A DNA stretch of 12,817 bases from Euperipatoides rowelli (Eukaryota; Onychophora; Udeonychophora; Euonychophora; Peripatopsidae): NCBI GenBank assembly GCA_003024985.2, contig PXIH01S0032699.1; one strand, given 5' to 3'. A program made the position numbers and the translations under genes. Shown piece after piece: positions 1-8,786 of this stretch; the first letter of the stretch is position 1, and each line of letters opens with the position of its first letter. The notes under the pieces were generated by a model. It made no database searches, was not told where the DNA came from, and saw only the letters and a program-made list of their open reading frames with translations.

Positions 1-14
1 TATATATATATATA
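1..14. repeat. (TA)7 simple repeat at window edge
   Basis: The window opens with seven TA units. It is a plain dinucleotide microsatellite, cut by the window edge, so its full length is unknown. Confidence 0.9.
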
Positions 15-1321
15 GTATCTCAATACTTGAGTTACTAAACATTAAATTAATAATAAATTCCATCCTTATCTTTATCTCAAACATCATAATTTATATATAT
101 TGTTAATGTGGTTGACCCCTACTCAACTACCTTCCGATACTACGATAAATAGATATTTAAACTAAAGTGTTTTTATATAATAAATTTATTTATCGAAAAA
201 TGAGAATAAATCTAATCCCTTTTAATTTGTTTACCATTGGTTGTGTCACCTGTGTAAAATTTTATTTTTGTTGAAATTGAACTGAAATTTAATTGTTGTT
301 CGTTTGATCCGTGTTTAAATATTTCTAATTGTACTTTTTGTTTGTATTGTTTTATTTGTATTTTAAATTAATTATATTTTGCATAAGTGGTTTTTCCACT
401 AGTGATGATCAGGTTGTAATGATTCCTTTATGTCACTATAATTCATTTGAATATTTAAGGCACTACTGTATCAAAATCTTAAAGTTATTGTATTTCATTT
501 GTTTATGTTTGCGATTTGCCTAGTGACAAATAGTCTGCTCTCTTACCTACTGCACCTCATTTTTTTTGTTTCTCACTCTCCAAACGTAACAACGCTATTT
601 TAAAAGCATGGTGCATGTAGATTAGATCGCACACGGTTGTCACTGTGTTTCTCTCTTACTGTCATTTTGAAATGATAAAATTTTATTTGTTTAATTAATA
701 TTACTGAACGTATATTTTAATTTCCTTTTATTTAAATAATTCTGTAATGCGTTGATCTAGTAAGGTAGTTAAGTTTTTATATTTTTTATTAATGAGTGGT
801 CATTCTATATAGTTACATGAATGTCATTTAAATATACGTTATTAAATGCTGTTTCATATTAGATTAATATGAAAGCCATATAAACATTGTATTTGTTTTG
901 AATGTGCGTTTAATGTGAAAGCATAAACTTACCTGCGATGTTAATCATCTTATCATTTGTAAAAACCTTTAGACAATAAATATCTGACTTTGAGGTATAC
1001 ATCTGAGTGAGTATCCTATTGAGAACTCTAACACATGCTGTGATGGATGATTTTATCACCAACTGTATTGTTCTTTTGCTAATCATGCCAGCGTCTGCGC
1101 ATTCCGCCTCTACATATATTGAAGCACTAAGGGAATTTTATCATCAAATCCACAGGTAGCGATCTGCGAGGAACATTACCAATTTTTGAACAAACTGAGG
1201 AGAACAGGCTTACTACTTGGACTAATTAAAGACTAGCCTATGACATTTTTATTTTCGAACTACAATATAAAGAGGGTTAAAATCTGTGAATAAAAAATAA
1301 GTAAAAGCAAAAGGACTCTGA
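15..1321. other. AT-rich stretch without a supported gene
   Basis: About 1.3 kb of AT-rich DNA. The longest methionine-initiated frame (329-523, plus strand) is a run of F, L, Y and I with no family resemblance, as expected from T-rich noncoding DNA. Around 1085-1245 the base composition is more balanced and short open pieces occur, but stops break them in every frame. I see no tRNA, terminal repeat or satellite structure. Confidence 0.6.
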
Positions 1322-1492
1322 ATAAATTATATTAGAAATTTAAAAGAAAAAAAACGATACAGTAAAGCTGAAAAAACATGGTACAGTAAAGCTGAAGCTG
1401 ACAGAAGTTTTCACCAGTTCAAAAGAAGCAGACAACTAGCTGTCCACCAAAGACTGATGAATGGTGTCCGGTCCAATGATGTACCAAGGTGC
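1322..1492 (+). pseudogene. Open stretch of 57 codons, unrecognised, possible gene fragment
   Basis: The frame is open from just after a TGA (1319-1321) to a TGA at 1493. From about 1352 on it has a coding-like, hydrophilic composition rich in K, R, S, A and Q (for example WYSKAEADRSFHQFKRSRQ). A short direct repeat, ACAGTAAAGCTGAA, occurs twice near 1360 and 1384, giving YSKAE twice in the same frame. There is no good start codon. It precedes the 1543-1727 stretch, which is in another frame, so the two could be separate exons or pieces of one decayed gene. I do not recognise the protein family. A chance open frame is possible; the balanced codon use in an otherwise AT-rich area is the main argument for it. 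Confidence 0.3.
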
Positions 1493-1542
1493 TGATGAAA
1501 AATTATAATAAAGTTTCTTTAGTCATATGTTTCAGCTGCTGA

Positions 1543-1727
1543 TCTATTGCTGATGTCCTCAAAGAAATAAAATCAACCGCAGAGTTTACCAACATAAAAT
1601 TAGATCAAAATTGTGTTTGTAAGTTGCCAGCAATATTTGTTCTTAAATGTTTCACCAGATCCGAAGAAGTGCTTCCAATCGCCAGTGAGCTCACAAAGGA
1701 CGATAACTTTGTGCTGCGATTAAAATA
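1543..1727 (+). pseudogene. Possible exon ending at a consensus 5' splice site, unrecognised
   Basis: The frame is open from 1543 and encodes about 61 residues of mixed, globular-looking composition (ADVLKEIKSTAEFTNIKL, then CKLPAIFVLKCF, then ELTKDDNFVLRLK). It is followed directly by GTAAGT at 1728-1733, the consensus 5' splice donor; the in-frame TAG at 1726-1728 spans that junction and would be removed by splicing. A pyrimidine-containing tract ending in TTCAG at 1531-1535 could be the acceptor, but that exon start would bring in a TGA at 1540-1542 in the same frame. So it is either a pseudogene, a different acceptor is used, or the frame is fortuitous. I cannot assign a family. No homologous exon is seen downstream. 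Confidence 0.35.
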
Positions 1728-1733
1728 GTAAGT

Positions 1734-2054
1734 CATGGCATAAATTATAAAATTTATTAAGTTAGTTAATATAGTTTGACCACACAATTTATTTATATCA
1801 TGTGTAACTTGGTTTTTTTATTTGGTAAAACTTATAAAAAAATAAGGATGCAAATAATTATTAATATCTAAAGTTTTAAATGTTTTTTTATGTATATATA
1901 TATATAAATATATTAGCTACAGCCTAATGGCCATAATAAATCATAATATGTTTCCCTAAATCCTCTTTATGGTGTGTCAATTATTTAAAGTTTAGTGTAG
2001 ACTAGTTAGTGTTAAGGGTGTCAATACGAATTTAGTTAAGTTAAAATATAGTTA
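1734..2054. other. AT-rich spacer with a short (TA)n run
   Basis: AT-rich DNA between the possible exon and the LINE tail. It holds a TA dinucleotide run near 1893-1905. No coding frame, RNA gene or repeat boundary is visible. Confidence 0.6.
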
Positions 2055-2075
2055 TTTTTTTTTTTTTTTTTTTTT
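2055..2075 (-). repeat. Poly(A) tail of the minus-strand LINE
   Basis: A run of 21 T on the plus strand, which is a poly(A) at the 3' end of the minus-strand element. A further T7 run lies at 2081-2087. This position marks where the retrotranscribed RNA was polyadenylated or primed. Confidence 0.75.
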
Positions 2076-2087
2076 AAATGTTTTTTT

Positions 2088-3286
2088 AAGACGCACATGT
2101 TAGGCTGCATTATGATATTTGTAAATCCAAATATCAAGCGAGATATTTGTTCTTTCATCACTATCTTTATTTTCCTGTTAGCTTCTTTTAGATCATTTTT
2201 TCTTTTCTCCTCCTCCAAAAATTTGCTTTTTAGATACTTATGTTTTAATATTTCTACTTTTGCCTTTCTTCTCCTTGGTGTCATCGGTGATCATGGTACC
2301 CATGATAATACCGCTTTAGCTACACTCTTCATTGTTTGTTTAAATATCTCCCATTTTCCTTCCACTGTCTTTGGGTGTTCACTCCTTACATCATCTTCTT
2401 GCAAAGCAATTATTTATTATCTCTGTTTGATACTTTTCTCTTTTGTCTAAATCCTCCAATGTTTCTGTGTTCCATCTATATTGAGCTACAGATTTCTCCT
2501 CTCTTTTCCACATGTTTTGTTTTATTTTGTCTCCCATGATAATTCCATGTAAAATTTTGTGGTATGTTTCCACCTCATTAATCCATTTTTGCTTTGATAG
2601 ATTTTATGGCATCTTTGTCCAAGTTGGCTAGGATGTGGTCCAGTTGTGACCTCTGTCCTCCTTTTTCCCATGTTACTTGTACTTGTTTACATGTGCTCCA
2701 TGAACTATACAGTGTTAATTTATACTGTTGCATTAATCCTTTCATAAATCTCCCATTTTCATTTGCATACTTATGCCATAATTGTGGTTCTATCCATTCC
2801 ATTTCTTGGTTTTAGAAACCTTCTGTGCCTATGTGCATTTATGTCTCCCGCTATTATTATACCATCACTTCCTTTTGTGTGTGCTAGAGCCATGCTTAAT
2901 TCTTCCCTATGCTTGTTGCTCATCCTTTCTGTTTCACTATCTAGATGCACAGTTATTAATATTATTTTATGCTTATTCCAACTTATGCTTGCACTACATA
3001 CACTCCCTGAAAATGATTTGAAGTTATTTATGTAATGAGTCGATTTTTGCTTATCAATATTGCCCCCCCCTATATTCCTTTCTTTTTTATTGCTCCTGCT
3101 GTCCACCAAAGATAATTACAAGATTCTGCATTTCCATTTCCTATGTGTATCCTGTATGACAGCTATATCTATGTTCAAACCTTTCAATGTTTCATCTATT
3201 TTCTCTCTTTTCTCTCCTTTTGTACACCCCCTAACATTCCATGTAGCTATCTTTATGTTTTCTATATTTCCTATCTTCTTCGACAT
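2088..3286 (-). pseudogene. ORF2 remnant: APE-type endonuclease and linker, lacking reverse transcriptase
   Basis: ORF2 of the LINE. In a live element the endonuclease nicks target DNA to prime reverse transcription. The best ATG is at 3286-3284, followed by KIATWNVRG (TWNVRG at 3244-3227), the first conserved endonuclease motif. GDINAH at 2848-2831 holds the catalytic Asp/Asn pair (GDxNA). NENGRFM, then VTWEKGGQRSQLDHIL (SQLDHIL at 2649-2629), gives the C-terminal Asp-His motif. The linker, with WEIFKQTMKSVAKAVLSW near 2361-2310 and the lysine-rich KEANRKIKIV near 2175, resembles the region before the RT palm in RTE-like elements. Defects include a TAA at 3118-3116, a TGA near 2292-2290, and frameshifts around 3118, 3040, 2815, 2600 and 2405. 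About 1.2 kb is present, against roughly 3 kb expected for endonuclease plus RT. Family identity is well supported; clade is tentative. Confidence 0.8.
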
Positions 3287-3290
3287 ATTT

Positions 3291-4250
3291 TTAAAACCCT
3301 GTGACAATATGTACTGTGTATACCATTTCCTGCCTTTTGCTAATTAGTTCTATATTAATTTGACTTGAATCTTGAGGCACTCTAATTCTAATGCTATACT
3401 CTTTTCCACTCTCTATTTAACTCGTAACTCTCTCCTCTGTTTCATTGGATCTCTCATTTTCACTCCTTTCAATATTTCCTACATCCATTACATTGTCATA
3501 GTGATTATAGATTTGCTACTTATATCCTTTCTATATGCAAACCTAATCCACTTTTGTCCATCATGCAACATATTAAAATCTATTTCTCCCCCCCTCCTCT
3601 CCCTTGGTGTATTCTTGATACAGCATCAATTACTTCCGCCCCACCCCACGCACCCTCTTTCTGAATTTCTGTACAATATGTCAAATATCTCCATTTCAGT
3701 TTTTGAATTAATCCCTTGTTCCTCATTGTTGTAGTTAAATCTAATTTGTTCCCCATATCTTTCTCTGTTATACCTTATATACTCTGCCACTCTAATTCTT
3801 AGTTCTCTTACTTTTCCCCTCATTGTTATCATGTGTGGCTTTCCCTCATATAGTTGAACAGGCAATTACCATCTAATCCTTTTCAATTTTTATAACTCTT
3901 ACCCATCTGTTTTTACATCTGATTATTTCTGTACTCTCCATTTTCTCTTAAATTTGCTACTCTTATCTAGCTCAACTTCTAATTCTGTTTGAGTTAGCTG
4001 AATTATTCCCTTTTTCACTTTTGTCCCTTTGTTTTTATTATTTAAATTATTAATTTGTTAAATATCAGTTTCTCTGCTCATCCAAATATTTATCTGACTT
4101 TTATAATTTTTCTCTTGCACTGTCAGATTGATTTCCTTCTATGTTTGAATAGATATTCGTATATCCCCCTTTTTTCCCCCCTTTACCAATCACACCACTA
4201 CCTGGCTGTAAATCAAATCAATAATGTTAGTTTCAATCTGTAACTTTTAA
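3291..4250 (-). pseudogene. ORF1 remnant with OTU-type cysteine protease domain
   Basis: Upstream ORF of the LINE, ending in TAA at 3293-3291. Read across frames, its centre has the signature of an OTU (ovarian tumour) cysteine protease, a family that cleaves ubiquitin or related chains. DGNCLF at 3873-3856 carries the catalytic Asp and Cys (Cys codon 3864-3862). It is followed by a helix-like RELRIRVAEYIRYNRERYGE, then GWGG with EVIDAVSR near 3648-3616. HYDNV at 3503-3489 holds the catalytic His in the usual hYxSV context. Spacing from DGNC to HYD is about 125 residues, as usual for OTU domains. About 120 N-terminal residues are charged (QLTQTELEVELDK near 3999) and a 65-residue tail ends in VHIVTGF. 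Breaks include several stops and frameshifts near 3865, 3637, 3590 (in a C7 tract) and 3510. No zinc knuckle or RRM is evident. The OTU call rests on motif reading only. Confidence 0.7.
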
Positions 4251-4261
4251 CTTACTGCTTA

Positions 4262-4560
4262 TTAAAATAATAAAAATAATAAATAAATAAGTTGTTCAAA
4301 CAACTTCATCATAAATTAACAAATTCTATCAACTCTATTAGTATTAAATACAAAATCAAAAGATGTTCATCATAAATTAATGTCAAATAATATCAAATAC
4401 GCTGTAGATTAGTATTAAACTCACACAAGTTAGTACAGTATTAATTTAAAACCAAAAATAATTAGTACGAGATTACTAATATTTCTTAATTCTTAAGAAA
4501 CACAAAATCACACAAGTTAGTATTAATTTAAAACCAAAACAAGTTAGTATGAAATTAGTT
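4262..4560. repeat. Diverged short direct repeats, possibly the LINE 5' UTR
   Basis: TTCATCATAAATTAA occurs at 4305-4319 and 4366-4380. TCACACAAGTTAGTA occurs at 4421-4435 and again at 4508-4522, each copy followed by TTAATTTAAAACCAAAA. ATTAGTATTAAA also occurs twice (near 4337 and 4408). These are tandem-like copies at 60-90 bp spacing with indels. They lie directly upstream of ORF1 of the minus-strand LINE, where many LINEs carry repeated promoter units; that link is inference. Otherwise the stretch is about 80% AT without coding potential. Confidence 0.5.
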
Positions 4561-4628
4561 TTTTTTATTATTTTTATTAATGCAATGAAGATATATAAAA
4601 TAGCACTTTATTATACTCTAAGACTCAA

Positions 4629-5400
4629 TACAAGTAGGCTATTGTAGACACCTTTGCTCGTTTTTATTTTTTTTGCTTATCTCTATTCTAGAAATTTTTT
4701 AAATCTATCCCCTGTTTTTTTAGCTTTTACATTGAATGCTTTACTTCAATTAAATATTCTATTTTTCTTCTATGAATTTATGAATCTGAGGAAGCTCTCT
4801 TGGCTAAATGCCCTAACACCTATATTACTTTATTTCAAATATTGCAAATTAAACTATAATGTCCGTTTTATTTTTTCACTTATCCCTTACCAGTTTATTA
4901 ATCTATTAATTTCTAAATGTTATATTGTTAATAGGCTAATTTTATATCTGATATAAAGATATATATTTACTCATTCAATCAAATTATTTTTTCTCTATTC
5001 CTTTAACCATTCTAGCCCTATTAGAGCTATAGTTAATAAGACAATTCACTAATTCTTTATATTAGTTATCTCACTTTAGTTTTATGTTTGTTAGTTATTA
5101 ATTAATTATCTTTCAAAATTTAATTAAATAGGTTAGTAGTTTTAGGCACATCTATTAATGACTTATCTCTTTATTGAACCCTCTTTCATGTCTTGCCTCA
5201 CAATTACGTTTATTTCCTCAGACTGATAAGTAAATGACTTGATAATTTGTTTCTTCCTCACATCTGATTATCCTTTGTGTTTGGAACTGCTTTTTATATC
5301 CTTATATTAATNCCTATTCTATTATTTTTAACTAAATTACTATATTATATAAATTATATTATTTTAAATATACGAGCATAGTGTCTACAGTCTACTTGTA
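4629..5400. mobile_element. 770-bp element with about 30-bp terminal inverted repeats and flanking TA
   Basis: The left end, CAAGTAGGCTATTGTAGACA onward (4631-4661), matches the reverse complement of the right end at 5372-5398. Of 27 aligned bases 25 agree, with two small gaps: CAAGTAG[G/A]CT, GTAGACAC and TGCTCGT are all shared. Both ends abut the dinucleotide TA (4629-4630 and 5399-5400), which fits the TA target duplication of the Tc1/mariner superfamily. The interior is AT-rich and shows no transposase: the plus-strand frame at 4654-4956 is only F/L/I/Y-rich, and the minus strand is full of stops. So it is best read as a non-autonomous or thoroughly decayed DNA transposon. An N lies at about 5312. 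Superfamily placement is tentative. Confidence 0.6.
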
Positions 5401-5855
5401 ACCGGAAACGGAAGTCCCCAAAAAACCCTATTACATTTGACCTTTAATTAAACATCAGTTCTAAGCCGGATTTTATATTCAAAAATATTTTATTTTTGTT
5501 TACACTTGATTGAACTTTCATTCAAAAAACAAAATTTAGAAATCACCAAGAAAACATTTTGTATTGTTTACAGTTGGAATAAACATAATAGTCAGGAAAA
5601 TGGGTGCTGTTTCATCTTAAACTATCTGCAGGCTCTATTATCTTACATAGTTAGTAAATAAAATCATTTATCTAGTTATTATAGAGTAAATAAATATTTT
5701 ACATGAAAACAATCGTTTATTTCTCACACTATTCCTTAACAAAACAGAATTCTCTTATGTTAAATGGTTATAATTTATTGTTTTTGTTTTTTTTTAATTT
5801 GCCCTTCATTAAACTTTTATATAGAAAATCATTTGGTATTTAAAGGAAAATTTTA
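5401..5855. other. AT-rich spacer, no feature seen
   Basis: Between the TIR element and the foldback. A few bases of higher GC follow the TIR (ACCGGAAACGGAAG, 5401-5414). No open frame, repeat or RNA gene is apparent. Confidence 0.55.
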
Positions 5856-6309
5856 AATAGTGAATTTCCTGTTTAGGAAATGTGACTTCCTATATGATCT
5901 CATTATTTTGTTAAAAGTACAAGAAGATTTGTAAGAGCTACCGCAAACTCCTCCCTCCTCCACCAACACCTCACCCTACTTTTGGGAATATAAATCTTGA
6001 AAATAGACAGATATCCCTTCTTTACCACTCTCACAGCTTTTGTCCTCCGTCTCAGTTAACAATAGATCTATATAAAGATTTATTGTTAACTGAGATGAAG
6101 GACGGAAGAAAGCTGTGAGAGTGGTAAAGAAGGGATATCTGTCTATTTTCAAGATTTATATTCCCAAAAGGAGGATGAGGTGTTGTTGGTGGAGTAAGGA
6201 GTTTGTGGTAGCTCTTACAAATTTTCTTATACTTTTAACAAAATAATGAGATCCTATAGGAAATCACACTATTACTATCCATTCCCAAACAGGAAATGAT
6301 ATCACTAAT
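5856..6309. repeat. 454-bp near-perfect foldback (inverted repeat with 8-base loop)
   Basis: The left arm (about 5856-6068) and right arm (6077-6309) are reverse complements around an 8-base centre (TATATAAA, 6069-6076). A 62-bp stretch is perfectly complementary (5979-6040 with 6109-6170). The rest differs by scattered substitutions and a few small indels, including about 12 extra bases in the right arm near 6270-6285. The outer ends share TTTCCTGTTT / AAACAGGAAA. No protein is encoded. It may be a foldback transposon or MITE, or an inverted duplication. A transcript through it would make a hairpin of about 200 bp. Clear target-site duplications were not found. Confidence 0.9.
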
Positions 6310-6519
6310 AGGAGGGGAGAGAGTTATACAGGAGGTAATGCAATCTAAATGCACAGATACAAGTGCCAATACTTTAAAAAAAATTCTAGTAAAAATATTT
6401 AAATAATTCTAAGTATTTTACACATTGTTTTGCAAATCTTAATGAATTCAAAATTGATCTTAATTGGTATGTGTAACATTATAAATCTATACTACAAAAT
6501 GTATAAAATACAAGGTCCT

Positions 6520-7165
6520 ATGGTCTCATATCTAGGTTTAGGACTTCAACAAAAATTGGAAAAATTAAAATTCTTAACTGTTTCCAACATTGTTCTGCAT
6601 ATTTTGACCCAGAATGCATTGCAAACAACATGTCTCAAGATTTCCAAAGTTTCCTTTATCATTCTTCACATCTTAATGAACTCATATCCAGTTCAAAATT
6701 TGTACAATTGGAGTCATACATACACAATACCAAATTTCCAAAGCATATGTTCCTATTACTTCACATCCAGGTTTGGCACGATGGAATAAAATGAAAAAAT
6801 TGGAAAAAAAAATTCTAAGTATTTTGCATATCATTCTATACATCTAGATGATGTCCTATCCAACTCATATTACACAGGATGCATTGTAGACCACACCCCT
6901 TATAAATAAAATGGCCACCATCTTAGATTTTAAAAAATTACCAAAATGCATAGCAAACAACATGGCTGAAGATGTTCAAAGTTTTCCTTTGGGAAACTTT
7001 GGAAATGATGCATGGACATTGCATTATGGGCAAAAAGTAACCATTGTTGAATGTGCAAAAGAGCCTCACACACCTTCAGGAAAATTCATTGAATGTTCAG
7101 AAATTTTCATGATGATAAGATAATGGTGCTTGAAGATGATATCTTACAATGCATTATGGGTAATT
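6520..7165. repeat. Old, internally repeated and diverged element
   Basis: Two or three diverged copies of a unit can be seen. CATATCTAGGTTTA ... AAAAATTGGAAAAATT (about 6527-6575) resembles CACATCCAGGTTTG ... AAAAAATTGGAAAAA (about 6761-6812). AGAATGCATTGCAAACAACA with the following TTTCCAAAGTTTCCTTT (6611-6657) resembles AAAATGCATAGCAAACAACA with GTTCAAAGTTTTCCTTT (6943-6990). Further TGCATT-type motifs occur at about 6879, 7020 and 7150, two of them as TGCATTATGGG. Open frames at 6430-6789 and 6911-7123 run through this repeat and do not look like proteins of a known family. The family is not recognised. Confidence 0.5.
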
Positions 7166-8786
7166 AATATTAATAATCTGTAATATCAGGGCTCATTGTG
7201 TGAAACATGGTTAAAGAGTTCAGAAGTTTTTTATAAATAACATCTGTGGCCACATCCTGTATTGTTGTCCCAAGGAGTTCTGGGTAATATATTGTGAATA
7301 AAACTGATATTAAAAAAAGATATCTGAATGAAGCCAGAATCAGCTTTTCCTCACTACTATTATAGTATGTTAAAACTGATAGAAGTTTTCTATTAATTAA
7401 TTTCCAAGGTACATTTTTCACCTTATATTCTCAAAAAAAAAAAAAAAAGTATTATTGTCAAATCACACGCAAAAAAAAAATGATATTGCTGATAGCAAAT
7501 ATGAAAAAAAAAAAAAAATTGATGTTTGATCAAATACTTATGAAGTTTTGTTCATTTTTCACCATAACATATGCACAAATTGTAAATTAAAATAAATTTC
7601 AAGACTTCTAGTTAATTTTTCTTTATGTTTCACAATAATTGGTTAATTTGTTTTGTTGTCTAGCCAGAACTGAACTTTATCTTAAAAGGATTAATATATA
7701 TGGAAAAAGAATTTGTATTTTGTATTTCCCATTTGGGCTTTATAACAGACTTTTTGTTTTAAGCTACTAGAATCATAATCTTCAATATTTGATGAAAAGA
7801 TAATATGTATGGTTTCAAATAATGTTGTTGATGTGTCTATATCTCGAGTCAATTATATAAAAATTAGTTCATCCTTTGACATTTTAAACAATATCAAAAA
7901 TTTTGGAAAGNCTGGCTATTGAATCAAATGAATGGCTTTACTATTGGCTATTCCTTTTTTTCTTTAATAAATTAGATATGCTACTATAACTGATAAATAT
8001 ATTTAAAAAATCTAATAGAAAAACAGTGTAATACTTATAAAAAAAATTGTTGATTTCAATTTCTTTGTAAGACGTGTTAATTGCTAATATAAATAATAAT
8101 GTAGACTTGATATTATTTTCAAGTCATTGACTCAGATGCATACATGCAAGGTTTTCGATAATTTAGTCATATACAGTGGACAGTGACCCAAACAGATAGA
8201 ATATATTTTTTTTTTCTATTTAAATTCACACATATATCCAACTTCCCTACTTGAAAAAAAAGCAAAACATAAGATATTGGAATGACGGCACCAATTCATT
8301 CTTCATTTTTCTTATTATTAGTCAAATATTATTTTCTGTTTGTAAAGGGACACTTTGTAGCATTGCTTTTGCTACATCAAGATTATTTAAGAATATATAA
8401 GAAACAATAATTATAATGTCTTTATTTTAATAATTTTTTTGCATTCAAAATGAGATAAGTAGGGTAATCAGTAAAGAAGACTGACTATACTTTGTACATG
8501 TTCTTCCCTAGAGATTTTACCTACTTGTCAGTAACTTATTAATGTGAACCAGACAAGAGTTGTAAGAAAGGAACTCTGATTAACTGCCTGCTGAGTAGTT
8601 TATTATACAACTTTTATGATAAGAACAACAAAAGATTAACTTTATAAACACTAAACTTAGTTTAAACTGTCAAGGAGTTTTAATAATATACAGTGCACAG
8701 TGATGTAAAGTTGTAAAAGTTAAATTCAGCAAGGTTTATGTGGTAGACAATTGAAATTCAGGTATAAGTGTACCCGCTTAAATTAC
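7166..8786. other. AT-rich intergenic DNA with A-runs
   Basis: About 1.6 kb with A-runs near 7433-7448, 7471-7480 and 7505-7519 and an N at about 7911. A small hairpin (GTAGCA ... TGCTAC) lies at 8357-8375. ATACAGTGGACAGTGA (8171) is nearly repeated as ATACAGTGCACAGTGA (8687). No coding sequence, RNA gene or element boundary could be supported. Confidence 0.55.

Larger units (their letters stand above)
2055..4255 (-). mobile_element. Decayed non-LTR retrotransposon: OTU-protease ORF1, APE endonuclease ORF2, no RT
   Basis: Read on the minus strand, the element runs from about 4255 down to a 21-base poly(A) tail (T21 on the plus strand, 2055-2075). ORF1 (to 3291) contains OTU protease motifs. 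ORF2 starts 4 bases after the ORF1 stop and encodes an APE-type endonuclease, then a charged linker. The usual next domain, reverse transcriptase, is absent because the poly(A) tail follows within about 100 bases of the linker. Many stops and single-base frameshifts show that the copy is dead. Endonuclease and linker resemble RTE-like LINEs of invertebrates (established family motifs; clade placement is inference). The 5' boundary is uncertain: coding-like sequence fades near 4255 and the short repeats at 4262-4560 may belong to the 5' UTR. I did not find a convincing target-site duplication. Confidence 0.8.

Noticed and set aside
329-523. 64-codon plus-strand open frame
   Set aside because: Composition is dominated by F, L, Y, I and C from T-rich DNA; no motif and no codon signature of a gene.
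2097-3734. Several plus-strand hydrophobic open frames (e.g. 2097-2450, 2763-3035, 3060-3347, 3372-3734)
   Set aside because: They are antisense shadows of the lysine- and asparagine-rich LINE proteins coded on the minus strand; their apparent membrane character comes from complemented A-rich codons.
4262-4560. CRISPR-like array
   Set aside because: Only two diverged copies of each block, irregular spacing, and a eukaryotic context.
4654-4956. 100-codon plus-strand open frame inside the TIR element
   Set aside because: Low-complexity F/L/I/Y/N peptide with no DDE/D-type or helix-turn-helix motif; not a transposase.
8171-8702. Near-identical ATACAGTG(G/C)ACAGTGA at 8171 and 8687 as flanking repeats of an insertion
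   Set aside because: One mismatch in 16 bases and no terminal structure next to either copy; probably coincidence.
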